Shown here in pieces: positions 11,820-25,014 of a stretch of DNA of 64,000 nucleotides. The position numbers and the translations under genes are program-made. Below the pieces are notes generated by a model. The model was given only the letters and a program-made list of their open reading frames with translations. It did no database searches and was not told where the DNA came from. Source of the DNA: Epiperipatus broadwayi (taxonomy: Eukaryota; Onychophora; Udeonychophora; Euonychophora; Peripatidae). Numbering within the stretch: the stretch's first letter is position 1; each line of letters begins with the position of its first letter. The stretch covers positions 2,429,456-2,493,455 of the forward strand of contig JAQFVV010012507.1 in the NCBI GenBank assembly GCA_028023455.1, written 5' to 3'.

Positions 11820-13270
11820 GATAAAGATAAAGCTTTTACAAAAATTGCAGAGAATGATTGTTGATTTGTCAAAAACAAATAAGAATACTAAGAAAGAAGA
11901 CTTTCACTTCAGTAATAATTAAAGATTTTACATTAGTATCAAATAAAATATTAAAACTAATTTGGAATCATATAAGCATCAAAAATTGATACAATGATGG
12001 TGAAAGAGTGTGACATACATGAAATAACATATGAAGACTTTCAGAAAAATTATAAATAGATACGGAATCTGTCCTTAAGCTTAATGAGTGTATAATCAAG
12101 AATAATAAACCTTATAAAGATATATCAACAATACCTGGGATTTTATTACATAGAAAGGGAGGATTTGTGATATCACTCAAAATTTATATAATGCATTGAG
12201 TATAACTATAGTATGACATATTATAAATATTGAAAAGGATTGTACAACACCTACAGCCTATGCTATGTAATGATAAAATATTTACTTGCAACTATAGGAA
12301 ATGGGATTCAGATATATGTGGGTTTATATAATGTCCCCATCAATTGTTATAAAATTTAGGGCAAAAAAAATTTAAATAAAATTTTAAAAGAATAAAAAAG
12401 TATATTTGATATTATATATTTTATATTTATTTAGATAATATGCTTAAACATTTTAAATTTAATTGGGAAATTAGCCAATAAAAGAGGGGGGGATGTCTAA
12501 ACAAATTTGGATAGAGATTATGATATGGCAAATAATAGATAAATAAATTGATTAAAGAATTTGAAGTACAGAAAAATAACCATAAAACAAAACATATTTT
12601 TGAACAACAAATGCATTTTCAAAACACAAAATTATACAAAGGCCACAAGAAAATATCTAATCAGAGTCTATTTAAGATGAGTTATATATAGTTCTATTAA
12701 AGTTAATAAATATTTAAAAATATGAAGTTGCAGATCCAATAATATATTTTTCCATTGCTGTTAAAAGAAAACTAACCTAAGCTGTTCTCCATTTTTAAAT
12801 GGATCATTATATCATAATCTTGTTGGCTAAATGATTGGAAAATAGTTTGGCTCAATTGTTGATTAACTTCGGAAAGGATAGCTATTTTTCATTATTCTAC
12901 TTATGTCAAGAATTGACATCCTTACAGTGAGAATAGTGTCTTGATGCTTTACTATTGCATTTTCTTGAATGGAAAATTATTTAAGTCATGCCAGTGTATA
13001 ACCTTGGAAGATATATAGAATGGATTAAGACCAAATAATCTTCAATAGTGGCTTGATATTGTTTATAGAGCTTCCGAATTTAGATAGGAAATTTTATCTT
13101 AGTAATTCAGGTGTAATACAATTAATCAGATTATCTAACATTCACAAAATGTTAATTTTCCAAACAAAGTTTCACAGGTGATTATTAATCTTTTACAATA
13201 AATAAATTATGCTGTATTAGTATTTTAAAATTTTGTATTGTTATTACCAAAAAACTATTTTAAATAATGT
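11820..13270. other. Intron 1: AT-rich, no recognisable feature
   Basis: Mostly A/T with scattered stops on all frames. Short coding-like phrases occur on the + strand around 12100-12170, but there is no domain I can name. A GAGGGGGGGG run lies near 12485. Confidence 0.5.
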
Positions 13271-13342
13271 GCAGATAGTATTTCTATATAAACAATATAT
13301 ATATATGCAGATAGTATTTCTATATAAACAATATATATATAT
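13271..13342. repeat. 36-bp tandem duplication
   Basis: Two perfect head-to-tail copies of a 36-bp unit that starts GCAGATAGTATTTCTATATA and ends in an (AT)n run, at 13271 and 13307. Confidence 0.9.
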
Positions 13343-13510
13343 CAATAATAAAAATGTTCCAAATGTAAAAAAGCTTGGTAACCATTTATAGTTATAAATT
13401 TAAAAGTTCCTTCATATTTGCCAGTTCAATTATTTAAAAATGAATATTTTCTTTTCTTTATTTAGTTAACAATTTAAATGTTATTCATGGTAAATCTTGA
13501 TGAAATTAAC

Positions 13511-13541
<31 letters not shown>

Positions 13542-13550
13542 AATAATACA

Positions 13551-14384
13551 AATAAAATGTCTGTTAATTAAAATATATTGTATAACAATATATATAATAA
13601 AATGTAATTATATTCCAAATAATGGTAAATAGCAAAATAAATTCCATTATAAACTTTAATCAATAGTAGTACTTTCAATTATATTCATAATCATTTTCAA
13701 TTAAACTAACTTAATTTCAAAATGGAGTCAAATAGCATATACTGCAAACTATGTGGTGATTTACATAGCCCATAATTCACTACTCACTGATTATCTGTTT
13801 ATTATCATATTTTTATAACGATTAATAAAAATTGCCTCTTTAATTTTTCTTTTTTCATTATTTCTTTCTTGATTTAAATTCTTAATTCTTTTCATATAAA
13901 AATTAAATTTACATTTACAATTTCTATCATGATCATAAAACACTAATTCTGTAAAAGAATCAAAAGATTAAAAGTGACCCATTTCCAAAAATCAGTGTTT
14001 TATGATCATGATAGAAATTATAATTGTAAATTTAATTTTGATATGAAAAGAATTAATATTTTAAATCAAGAAAGAAGTAATGAAAAAAGAAAAATTAAAG
14101 AGGCAATTTTATTAATTGTTATAAAAATGTGATAATAAACAGACAATCATCCAATATTAAGATTAGTAAATTATGAGATATGCAAATCATATCAACACGT
14201 AGTTTCTGGTAGATACTATTTGACTCCATTTTGGAATTAAATCGGTTTAATTGAAAATGATTAAAAATGTAATTGAAAATACTACTATTGATTAAAGTTT
14301 ATAATTGAAATTTATTTTGTTATTTACTGTTATTTGAAATATAATTACATTCTATTACAATATTTTTATTAACAGACATTTATT
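13551..14384. repeat. Long palindrome (foldback element), ~0.4 kb arms
   Basis: The left arm (about 13551-13945) and right arm (about 13993-14384) are inverted copies with scattered mismatches and small indels, separated by a loop of about 45 nt. The outer ends read AATGTCTGTTAAT and ATTAACAGACATT. The inner ends read TTTCTATCATGATCATAAAA and its complement. No ORF lies in the loop. The structure suits a foldback transposon or hairpin MITE, or a local inverted duplication. No convincing target duplication was seen. Confidence 0.85.
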
Positions 14385-17300
14385 ATGAGTTTTCAGACTA
14401 ACTTATTCATTTAAAAGAATATTACTTTATTATTTTTTTTGTTTAGTATATATATATATTTTAACTGTCTGTTCATATTTATATATGTAGATAAAGTATT
14501 TCATGAGCATATTCTTAAAATAATTAGTTTAAGAAGTTTTAAAACAATTCATATTTTTACTTGAAAAATAATAACAAAATACTACTTTTAAATGACATGA
14601 TAATTAATTAAAGTTATTAAACCTTCAGAATTATTTGTTAAATGAATGTTAGTATTATTTAAAAAAATAATCGCATGGAATATTACTTAGAAGTTCATAA
14701 GAAATTTTAGCACTAGTAATGACAAATCCAAACCATGATGTATGAATCATCAAAGTCTATTTAAATGAACTGTTCAGTTAATTGATTATATCTTAATAGA
14801 TTTTCCTATTTTATTATCAATTTATTAAACTTTAAATTAGCATATCTAAAGTCTTTATGCACTGACCATATTATATTTGGTCAAAATAGAAGGGAATAAC
14901 AGATGTAGTAAATAAATTAAGAGTAGATTAGTAGTTTTTTTTTAAAATTTGATCAAAAAGTGATAGATGTTATTTTATACTTCTTATTAATGACATAGCG
15001 GCCATATGATGTCTGACTAAGAATGTCATAAGTTTATAGGGCAAATTAAGCACATACTGAATAAATATAAATCTGTCATTTAATCATGGTAATTCAGCTA
15101 AACATTCTTTTCTTTACCAGTATTCTGATTATTGGAATTATTATTTAAGATTTGCAATTTTGATTGCAATTTAGATAGGCATCTTCTTCATCACTGTCAC
15201 CACATCCTGCAAAATGTAATTATATATTATCTTTTTACCAATGCATATGTAAATACAAAATATACATAGAACTGTATTTACAGAAAGTTTGCTAATTATA
15301 TAATTTAAAGCTTTTCTTTAAATATGGTTATATGTCTATTTTGTGTTACATTTCCTGAGATAAAGCTCACAGAATTTTTTAAGTTATATGCAAATAGTGC
15401 ACCAAGTCATGAGTATTAATTGATTGATATAATCATCAGGTGATAATATAGTATATACTAATTATTCATATGACCTGGTTTTTTTTCATTTATACCTATA
15501 TCATCTATTCTGTTACACTTTGCATATCAGGTAAGAGGTGAACTTGGTATTTCCTCTCCAACTGATTTTTTTTCAATATATATTGTATTAAGAGGATGAC
15601 AGATATAAACTTGTTTTTATCAGATTATTTTGTTTTTAATTATCTGCCATAAACATAACTTATTCTCATATCTGACCTTGCATTCAGAAGTGGACTAGTT
15701 CAGATTAATCCTTATTTAATTGGATTGAGTACTCATTGCCACTAACCAATGTGTAAACATGTGGATAAACAATATATAAACATAGCCAACAGGTAAAACA
15801 TAAGTGTGGCCAATGTATAAACATGTGAATAAAATCCTACCATTGATGAGTATGGGCTGATAGGCAATGATGCTCTCTGAATCCAAATGCTGCCAGTAAG
15901 ATAGAGGATCTGGCAATAAATATTCAACCTTTTTAGAGGCAAGCAAGAGAAAGAGAGAGAGATAACTTCTGTCTAACCTGAATGTGCTCTCAATTGAAAC
16001 CACTTTCAACAGTGAAGATGTTTTTTACTGTAGTCATTACCGATACAAATATACAGTAAGGCAAGTCCATGATAGGACTGGAAGCTGCTATGATTATGGC
16101 CAAATTGAGGCAAACTGTCCAGTAAAGCCAGAAGAGTCTTGGCAAGAACTCACGAGGCAAGTTAATATATACATTTATAACAAGGATCCTTTAAGATCTG
16201 ATTGTTTTTGGATAGTAATCAAATTATGTGATTAGATTGTAAATAATAGTATACTGTACTTGTTTTATTATATTTGATAACATACTTATGGGTAAATATT
16301 CGAACCCAAAATTTAATAATTGTTTGAATATATGCACAGCTATAAAATAAAAGAAAAAAAGTTAATATTATTTTTAATAATATAAAATAGTACAATTTTG
16401 AAGTCTTTCAAGATTAAAAAAATAAAAAGTAATTCTGCCTATGAACTTCTGTTAGTATTTGTATTGTGATGGGATCGGGTGGTAGTTAAGTGGTAGGAAA
16501 TGAAGTGATTACTGGAGTGATAGAAAATCATTATCCCCTCAAGTAAATACAATATCAATAATTTACAAAAGTTCATATAAGTAAGATATATTTAAGGGGA
16601 GCATGAGATCTCTGTGAGAATTGAGAGATCAGAAGAGCAACTAAAAGCATAATTAAACATCAATCCTATATCAACCAGCATTATAAAGTAATTATAAGTA
16701 ATTATGAGTAATATCATTCATCATCACGAATGATTAACAATTAAAGTAAATCAGTACAATAAATCAAAATAAAATCACTAGTCTATCTTGTGGCTGGATT
16801 TGAACAATAAAAAATATAAATCAACAGCCAACCTTGTGACTGGATTGGAGATGGGTCTTCTATAAACCAGGCTAACTATTGAGCCTTTGCCACCTTGGAC
16901 AATTATTTAAACATAACTTAGATGCACCACTTAAGTGCTCATCCATCAGAATACATAATAATCAAATAATAATGTTGGGACCCAAAAACATGCTAATCAT
17001 CAGCAATGTTCAGGTCACTTTTACTATTAATGTACTGGCCAACTATAAATTTAATTTCTATTAAGACTAAACTAAAATTACAGAAAGTGCATAGGCTTTA
17101 AAGAATATAATCTTATGCGCCAACCACGATGATGATTGATCATCTCTGGATGCCTAAAAGTACTAATTACACATCCCCATTTATATATTTATCCAGTGCT
17201 CAAATCTAGCTCAGAGAACATAAGTTCTATTACTGTATGTGACAAAGAGATGATGCAATACATTTTTAACAATTAAATACAAGTTTATTATTAACAAAAA

Positions 17301-17870
17301 AATAAATGATATTTAAGGTCTTATAGGATAAACATTCTGATTTTGATAAATATACAAAATTATATGCACAATTAGAGTTTTTACATTTATTTACAATATT
17401 TTTTAATAAGTATCTATAAATGCATATATATATATATCTATACACATATATGCATTTTATAATATACAATGAAAACATTTCAATTAACATAGAATAATTA
17501 TAAAAAATGATTAAATTTTACATATGTGTGTGTGTGCATGTATTTGCACACTGACAAAAAGTTACATATTTTAATTTATTATAATAATAAAATTATATTT
17601 CCCTAATTGATTCCATTTGGAAAACATACTTAAATTTCACACATATACCTGTTTATAAATAGAATGTAGATATAATTTAAAATTATTTATCATTTTATGA
17701 GTTGTTGTTTTTTTCTTAAAAAAAGTATAGTCAATTTTTGACAGTTTTTTGTTGATTAATTATCAACATTTTTAAATTTAAATTATAGAATCCCCTATTC
17801 TTTACTTATTTGTAAACCTTTAAATCCAGCCAAAATCATTTATTTTATTTTATTTTGTTTATTATATCAT
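14385..17870. other. Intron 1: AT-rich with unassigned moderately complex blocks
   Basis: Mostly featureless A/T-rich sequence. More complex sequence lies at about 15700-16230, where overlapping ORFs occur on both strands, and at about 16450-17250. The + strand ORF 15984-16235 (83 codons, Cys- and Tyr-rich start) has reasonable composition but no family I recognise and no supporting splice context. These may be old repeats. No RNA gene was detected. Confidence 0.5.
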
Positions 17871-17874
17871 AGTT

Positions 17875-17902
17875 CTGAAGAAGACTGCAGGTCAGGCGAA
17901 AC
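17875..17902 (+). repeat. Hammerhead-core-like / Penelope or LINE tail motif
   Basis: CTGAAGA is followed after 15 nt by CGAAAC. This is the CUGANGA ... GAAA arrangement found in hammerhead ribozyme cores and in the related CTGA-GA...CGAAAC motifs common in invertebrate Penelope-like elements. GAC and GTC can pair inside the intervening stretch, but the closing stem II base pair is not ideal (A opposite C). It is probably a relic. Confidence 0.3.
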
Positions 17903-18119
17903 ATAGGTGTATGTATATATACAAATAAAAAGTTTTGCTAAAAAGTGTTTGAAGCAGTTTGGATAAATTGTATTTATAGGATATTATGGCAAAAATAAAG
18001 AAAAGTGTGATTTTGGAAAAATCATTTACTTGTTTGTTTCACTTTCAAAATGTCTTTTTCTTCTTAATAAATGACAGATAAAATCATTTCATAAAATTAG
18101 AAAAAATATAAATTTCAAA

Positions 18120-18600
18120 ATGTCTTTCTGCTTGATTAGTTAATGCTGATGAAGTAGGCAAGGTGAGATAGGAAAAGTGAATATGTGAACTGCAGCTCCT
18201 CATGCTATGATAAGTAGACAGCCAAGCATGGACTATCAGAACACAAGCCCCATGACATCATGAGAAAATACCTCATTTTTAAGCACTGCCCCTTTTAAGT
18301 ACATAGACAGATCATCCACAAGGAGTAATATCCAGAAATAAAATATCAGGCATTGATCCAGCCCTGCTCATCTCTTGTAAGTCTTAGGGACTATAGATGA
18401 GGTCTATTCATGATACCAAGGCCTATTCATGAGACCTACATATATACCACTGGACTATCCTGGGAGCTCAACATCTAGGTCTAGACAATGCTGAGCCTAT
18501 CCTTCGGAGCATCATGAACACCTTGCATCAAGGCAGCTCGCTCAACTATACACCCACCATAAACATGAAAAGTACAAATTCATGCATCACTTCTAAAATG
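18120..18600. other. GC-richer block, unidentified repeat relic
   Basis: This roughly 480-bp block has clearly more G/C than its surroundings and non-repetitive sequence, typical of an inserted older repeat. Translations in all frames contain stops, and I recognise no motif. AT microsatellites lie downstream (18704-18728). Confidence 0.4.
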
Positions 18601-19420
18601 TCATTTTATTAAAGAAATTATTTAAATTTTCATTATATATATAACTCTAATCACCCCAGCTATATATATATGTTTATCTGTGCTTTTCTGCCTTTAGATA
18701 CATCAGCATATATATATATATATATATAATTACTTCTTCAGCAAGCTGGGGTTCCCTGGGCATGCTGGAAGATTTTTTTTGTAAGTTTGGTTTTAGTGAT
18801 TGTCATTATCATGAAAAAGTATAATCCGTGTAAAATGTTAGTCTGTAGTTGGTCTTTTTGTCTAGAATTATTCCAGGCAAGCAGCTGTCTTGGTTTGATA
18901 GATTTCAGGCAAGCAACTGTTCTCTCCATGTTTAAGCATATGAATTTCAGCACAAAAAAGTGAGTCATTTTCTCCATGTGAATTCAATCTCCTGTGAAGG
19001 AAAATATTAGCAGTTCCTGAATCTACTGTCCTGCCTTCAACTATATCAGTTTAAGGTAGCTATTCTGCCAACTCTATGATCAGCTAAAACCAACTGCTGC
19101 AAACTTCAACAAGCTGCAACAAAATATTGTAACCAACCCTGCAGCTGACTCATTCTTACAAAAAACTACTATTCAGATGACAGTTAATATTTTTATCAGC
19201 TCTTTTATAAAATCATCTGAGGTGATAACATCTTAATTGAAAACAGAGTTTTATTTTTATCTTTCTAATCCCTTTTAAAAACAAGCTTGAAATTTTAGTC
19301 AAAATGTGATATGCATGTTTTCACTTAGAGGATTTTTAATAGATAGAAATTTTGTTTAATTAATTAAAAAATTTCAAAAATATTGTACTTGTTTTCAAAT
19401 TTCAAAATCAGAATAATAAT

Positions 19421-19423
<3 letters not shown>

Positions 19424-19485
<62 letters not shown>

Positions 19486-19512
19486 TTATATATATATATA
19501 TATATATATTGT
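19424..19512. repeat. (AT)n microsatellite
   Basis: About 90 bp of nearly uninterrupted AT dinucleotide with two TTT-type interruptions, able to form cruciform or slipped structures. Confidence 0.95.
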
Positions 19513-19934
19513 AACAAAATTTAAAGTAAAATTCAAAAGAAATGTTATTAAATAATTAAGAAAAGATTCAAATATAAATCTTGTAACTAATAAACGAAAA
19601 GCATTGTAGCTTAAATTAAATTATGAGAAGAATACCTGAGTAGTGGCTATTAAACAAAAAGGTCAGACTGAGTTATCAATCATATTAAGGGTCATTGGAT
19701 TAAATGAAACATACTTCTGTAATTAGATTCCTCGAGATATCACAATATCAATAATTATAAACAAATTATTAATAACAACTATTATAGCTCAGGTATATGG
19801 AAATCACATGAGGTGAGTACACTAGTAACTCAATAAAATATCTGCTCAGGTATACAGACAGTAGATTTTATCCACTTTCATTTCTTGGTTTGATGTTCAA
19901 GTGCATATCCAAACAAATACCAAGTGAATTTGGT

Positions 19935-20035
19935 CTAGCAGGGTGCCACTAGATTATTTGAATCTAGACACAGTTATATCTAATAACCTTTTCACATGTA
20001 CCGGGTTTGAATCCCTTTTTGGTACTTTATTTCTA
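19935..20035 (-). repeat. tRNA-like SINE relic, copy 1
   Basis: CAGGGTGCCAC followed by a T-arm-like stem-loop, TCTAGATTCAAATAATCTAG on the minus strand, closely parallels the sequence at 37418-37444. A second B-box-like block (CCGGGTTTGAATCCC) follows at about 20001 on the + strand. The combination suggests decayed tRNA-derived SINE sequence. Box A is not convincing. Confidence 0.4.
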
Positions 20036-20349
20036 ATAAACATGGAAGATTTTGCTTTTTAGAGCCATATCACTGTATGCACTAATATCTAAGTAAGCAT
20101 AAAACATCTTTAAACTAAAGTGGAATTCATTAGATATAAATCATTTCTTAGACCTTAGCCTAACAAATGTGTTTCAATATTTTTTATAAGTTTTACTAGC
20201 TCAGATTATTATTAATTTAGGATGGCAATTCACTCATCCTTGCATGAAATAGATGATGGAATGGTGGTTATAATATTACTAAGAAATCACTAAATATTAT
20301 GAAATCAATATTTATTTATGGCCTTTAAACATTTAAACAGCTCATTAAT

Positions 20350-20397
20350 TAAAATGTTGATGATGACGATGATGATAATGATAACGACAATGACAAT
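20350..20397. repeat. Degenerate (GAT)n-like microsatellite
   Basis: GATGATGACGATGATGATAA followed by further GATAAC/GACAATGAC variants; a short imperfect trinucleotide run. Confidence 0.7.
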
Positions 20398-21510
20398 TCA
20401 CAGCTTTAGGATTAAGCCCAAACATAAAATTTAATTTTTATAAAGAAATTCATAATTATTGCTTAATTTTAGCATATTTACTTATATCTAAATAACTAAT
20501 ATTCAACCACTGATGATGAATGATCACACTTAACAAAGACTACTCTTAATGTAATATATACACCTTATTTAATAACATAAACTAATATTTATTACTGCAT
20601 TTCTAACATACACATAAAAATTTCTATATTTACATGAAAATTTATATTAACAATAACAACAATAATCATAATCGACTGTTTTAAAATCATAACATTAAAT
20701 TTTAAATTCCTCCCCCTTTCTCGTAAATGTATTTCAAAAATATATTGTATCCACAAGCAAAGTATTTCATATAAAAAAAAATATTCACTCATTGGCACAC
20801 ATACCTTATAAATCTAATATGTAAGCAGAATGTAATAAAAAAAATGTTAGTAGAATTGAAAGAGCAAGTTTTAGAAACAAGTTTTAAATTATTTTCTCCC
20901 CCTCTCTTCTACCTCTGAAATGCTATACTTTAACTTGAAACAAAATAATCTAATATTTTAATACTACTTATTACTTCACATTCACTCGCAATTATACACA
21001 TATAAAAATATTATGTATGTGCGTGTTTTATCCCATAATAGCAAAATATTATTTAAAACCAAAATAATAATACAAAAAAAAAAGTATTTTACACATTAAT
21101 ATTTCATAACTGTAAATTAATAAACAAATAATTTTGATACATTCAAGATCATTTATGAAGCTCAAAGTTATTATTAGTAAGACATTCTTGTTTTAATCGA
21201 TCTGAATAGTCTTTAAAAGTTCTTTAAATAAAATATACCACTTTATTGCTAAAAGTTTATTAAGACTCTGATATCATAAAGAAAATACATCAAAAAAAAT
21301 TTTATACTACCAGTTCTTTGTAGCGACTTGTAATGGGTCAAATTTCTTTTGTTTAATGTCTATCTTTGTCAGCAACATTTTTCCGTGTTTCTTTTGAACA
21401 ATATCTTTCTTAAAGTGTATAATTATTTGATGATGATGATCCTATTGAGGTTATTTGCTTTAGTGGACAATTTAGAAATTCTTATACTGACTTTAAATTT
21501 TTCCGTTCAG

Positions 21511-21633
21511 CATGATTCTCGTCTCGTGGATGAAATACAGCAGTTGTTTTCATATTGTAATTTTTCTGGGGTTCAAACTCAGTTACTGGAACAATTAATT
21601 GGACTTGATGATCAATATTTATCAGTAGATTAA
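21511..21633 (+). other. Orphan exon-like ORF, unidentified
   Basis: A + strand open stretch of 40 codons ending in TAA. It is directly preceded by a good splice acceptor (TTTTTCCGTTCAG at 21498-21510). The peptide (HDSRLVDEIQQLFSY ... LLEQLIGLDDQYLSVD) is charged and amphipathic, unlike the F/I/K/N-rich translations of the surrounding intron, and codon use looks coding. It could be a terminal exon of an alternative transcript, a relic exon or part of a repeat. I do not recognise the family. It is not part of a PDZ domain. Confidence 0.35.
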
Positions 21634-22907
21634 TTCATCTCCTTTGAATGCAGGTGAATGTTTTCTTCTTTCTATTTAAAAACATCTTATTTCTTTGGTC
21701 AGTTGAAAGGTGTAGAATATTATTTTTCAGACAAGACATCTTTTCTTCCCTATATGATCTGCAGCTCCATGACGGTCAGGTCTTGATGGGATACATATAT
21801 AATTTTCTACCCCATCATTTCTTATATTTTCAACACTCAAAACTTCATAAAAAAATGATTTAAAAAAAATTATCTACCAGAACTAAAATGTTTGTCTGCT
21901 TTAGTTTCAATAATTTTTTAAAAGTCTCTCTAACAAATAATGAATGAATGAATGAATGATCTCAACTGATTTTCCAGACTGCTTTTATATCCAATTTTTG
22001 AGTCAACTCACCCAATTAGAGTGCTAGTGTGACTTGCTATCTTTGACCAACCCCCCAAAAAAATCACACACCTGGTTTTCAGACACTTTTGTCTTTAAAA
22101 AAATAGACTTAATCCTTTTTCATGTATATCTGTAATATCTAAAATTGGAGTTTCTTTTCTCTAATCTTAAGATAAGACAATTTCAAAATTAGAGTTCCCA
22201 CCCAGCTTAAACTCCCAAAGTGACAAACAATCATTTACAAAAACAAAATTGCTACAAAAATAGATATCTGATTCAACAGATTTCTTCTTTTAACATAAAA
22301 TTGTACAAAAAATAATTTGACAGATTTAACCCTTCCTTTTTTTTCAATATTTAATAAATGTAAATTTCTGTATGTAATGTACCCACATACTTTATCATTT
22401 CAAATCATTCATAAACTAACATTAAATAATATAATTGCTAGCTTAGTAATTATAACCCTATTATTTAAAATTAAATCTGTAACTTTTAAATCCCAATTAC
22501 ACTTATAGAAAAGCAAAATAGAAGTATAGAATAAGATATTAGAATTGATCAAGCATAGGTTAGTTTTAAAGAAAGTTAAAATGTTGAATATTTGAAATAT
22601 AAATCAATTAAATCTTTTACACATACATTGCCTATATGTATGCGTTATAACTTTGCTTTTTAAAGAAAAATTAAAATTTGAATAGTTTAAATGTGTGTAT
22701 TACCTTTCTATCAACACACAAACAAGTAAAGCATATAATTGTTGACCCACTCTCTTTCTATCTAAAGCTTTTAGAACTGGACCTTGTAGGGTTTAAACTT
22801 GGATGCCCTACAACTTCCTTTTATACAAAAATGTGATGATGATTTTGTTTTACATTTTCTTACATGCACATTACTATAAATTTAGTTAGTGACTAAATTG
22901 TAATTGC

Positions 22908-22910
<3 letters not shown>

Positions 22911-22947
<37 letters not shown>
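22911..22947. repeat. (AT)n microsatellite
   Basis: About 36 bp of pure AT dinucleotide repeat. Confidence 0.95.
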
Positions 22948-22951
<4 letters not shown>

Positions 22952-24998
22952 GACCTTTTAAAAGTTTAATTTATAAAACAATATTTTAAATCAGAGTTAT
23001 TTTTTTTATTTCAATGAATGTAGAAAATACTACAATTTTTGTCTGTGTTTATTTTTACTTTTCCTTTATTTTACATATATATATACACACACTATATCAC
23101 TGTATGCTATGTAACCCAACTGGTTACAGTATATGTGAAACAACTTTTAAATACTCCAATGCAAAAAATATCTTTCTACAGCCCTTCCCCCTTCCATAGA
23201 ATAACAATGGAAAAGATATTCTTCACTTGAATTGTCAATTGCTTGTTGGGTTGATGTTTCCTTTCACTAAGAATTTTAAGATTCCAAATTACTATCTAAT
23301 TTTATATGATTACCTGAATCGGCTATAGTCTATGACTAACGTTAGACCACATGATTATTATTTTTGATATATATATATATTTAGTTGTTCACATATTTGT
23401 AAGATTAAATAAGCTTTAAAAATAAATTAATATATATATATACTATTGTAAATAAAATATACAGCTGTTTTGCTTTTAGACATTTGGAGTAAATTGATTG
23501 ATTCTTATTTAGAAGCAAAAGAATCAGAGCTCCAACTCGGATACTGTTCATTTTTTAATAATCATTAATGACGTTATATTATATTCAATATTAAGAAGCC
23601 AGTTTTCTTTGATGTGAAGTTCTTTATTAGTACTATCTAAATATAAATTTTTAATACGATTATAAAGATTGTAGAAGAGATTGCAGAGAAAAAAAATAGA
23701 ATTTATACTTTTATATTTCAATAATACTTGAAACGTTTATACTCTTTAATTTTTGAGCCAAATATGAAATAATTATATAATTTTATATAATTTTATTTTA
23801 CAGCATTAAGACAAACTCATGCAATAATTTAACTATTATTTTATTTTTATTTTTTATTATTAAGCACTGCTTTTTGTTGTTGTTGTTGGAACATTGCTGG
23901 AGAAACCTTTTCTTTTTTATTGACTATTTAAAACTTTTTTTTAAAATCCAATATATATATATATATAATTAGAAATCAACTAGTAACCACCTAATCATTC
24001 ACAATAAAGATAGTAATCAATATTTCTCACTGCTGTCCATGTAATACAGACTAATAAATAGTCAATTATAAAATTACAAACTGCAATACTTTTAAATTGC
24101 TCATGAATTATTTAAATAATTACATAATTATCCAATTTAGCTTTAAGCATTATTTCACTTATATATATATATATATTTTCGTTTTTGACATAAAATTTGT
24201 GACAAATGACATGTTTTAATTATATTAGTGTTCAGTATCAAGTTATGGATAAATATGAATAAATTTTAATTTAACAGAATTAATTAATTATGCCATAAAA
24301 TTTGTTTGCACTTTCATATATATATATACATATTTGTATGCACGTGTATGTTGACATATCTGCAATGTCCTTAAATAATCTCTTATAATCGATGGTTGGT
24401 ATGATTCACATAAAATATCAATATAATGCTAATATTAAGTAGAAGTCTTACCTATAATAAATATGGAAAAAGTCTTACCTGTAATATATATGATAGATTG
24501 AACCTCGATCATTATTATAAACAGCGCTCTGCATGAATAAGAGACACTTTTGTGCAAGGTAAATTTTATAGTCTCCCCCCCCCCCTTCCATTGTATGGAA
24601 AAAAATTGTAAATTAAAAGATATTTTTTCCCAGCGCTTTTGCTAAAAAAACAAAATTGAAAATGTAGCTTCAGTCATTTCAGAGTATAAAACATAGACTA
24701 AAATAAAACAAACTAACGTTGAAACAATAATAATATCCTAAAATAAAAAAGATTTATTTAGAAAATTTGAAATATTTAATCTTTTCTTTCAAAAATTTTC
24801 ATATTATTTTTTTGATCGATTCTGCAAAATTGCTAGTAGAGATATGAAATATCTGCTAATAAGATTTTTTTTTAAATGTAATTTTTTTATCATATTTAAA
24901 AGTACCACTACATATACCCATGAAAACAGTAACTGCTTCCCTCCCCTTATTGGGCCTGCTCTAATATTATATAAATAATTACATACTATATATGTTAC

Positions 24999-25014
24999 TT
25001 ATCTGGTTATTAAA
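24999..25014. repeat. 16-bp direct repeat flanking palindrome, left
   Basis: TTATCTGGTTATTAAA occurs here and again, identically, at 25863-25878 on the far side of the palindrome. It may be a long target duplication, or the breakpoint of a local rearrangement. Confidence 0.7.

Noticed and set aside
15716-16235. Overlapping ORFs on both strands (97, 66 and 83 codons)
   Set aside because: No domain, splice or homology signal that I recognise; overlapping opposite frames suggest chance or an old repeat.
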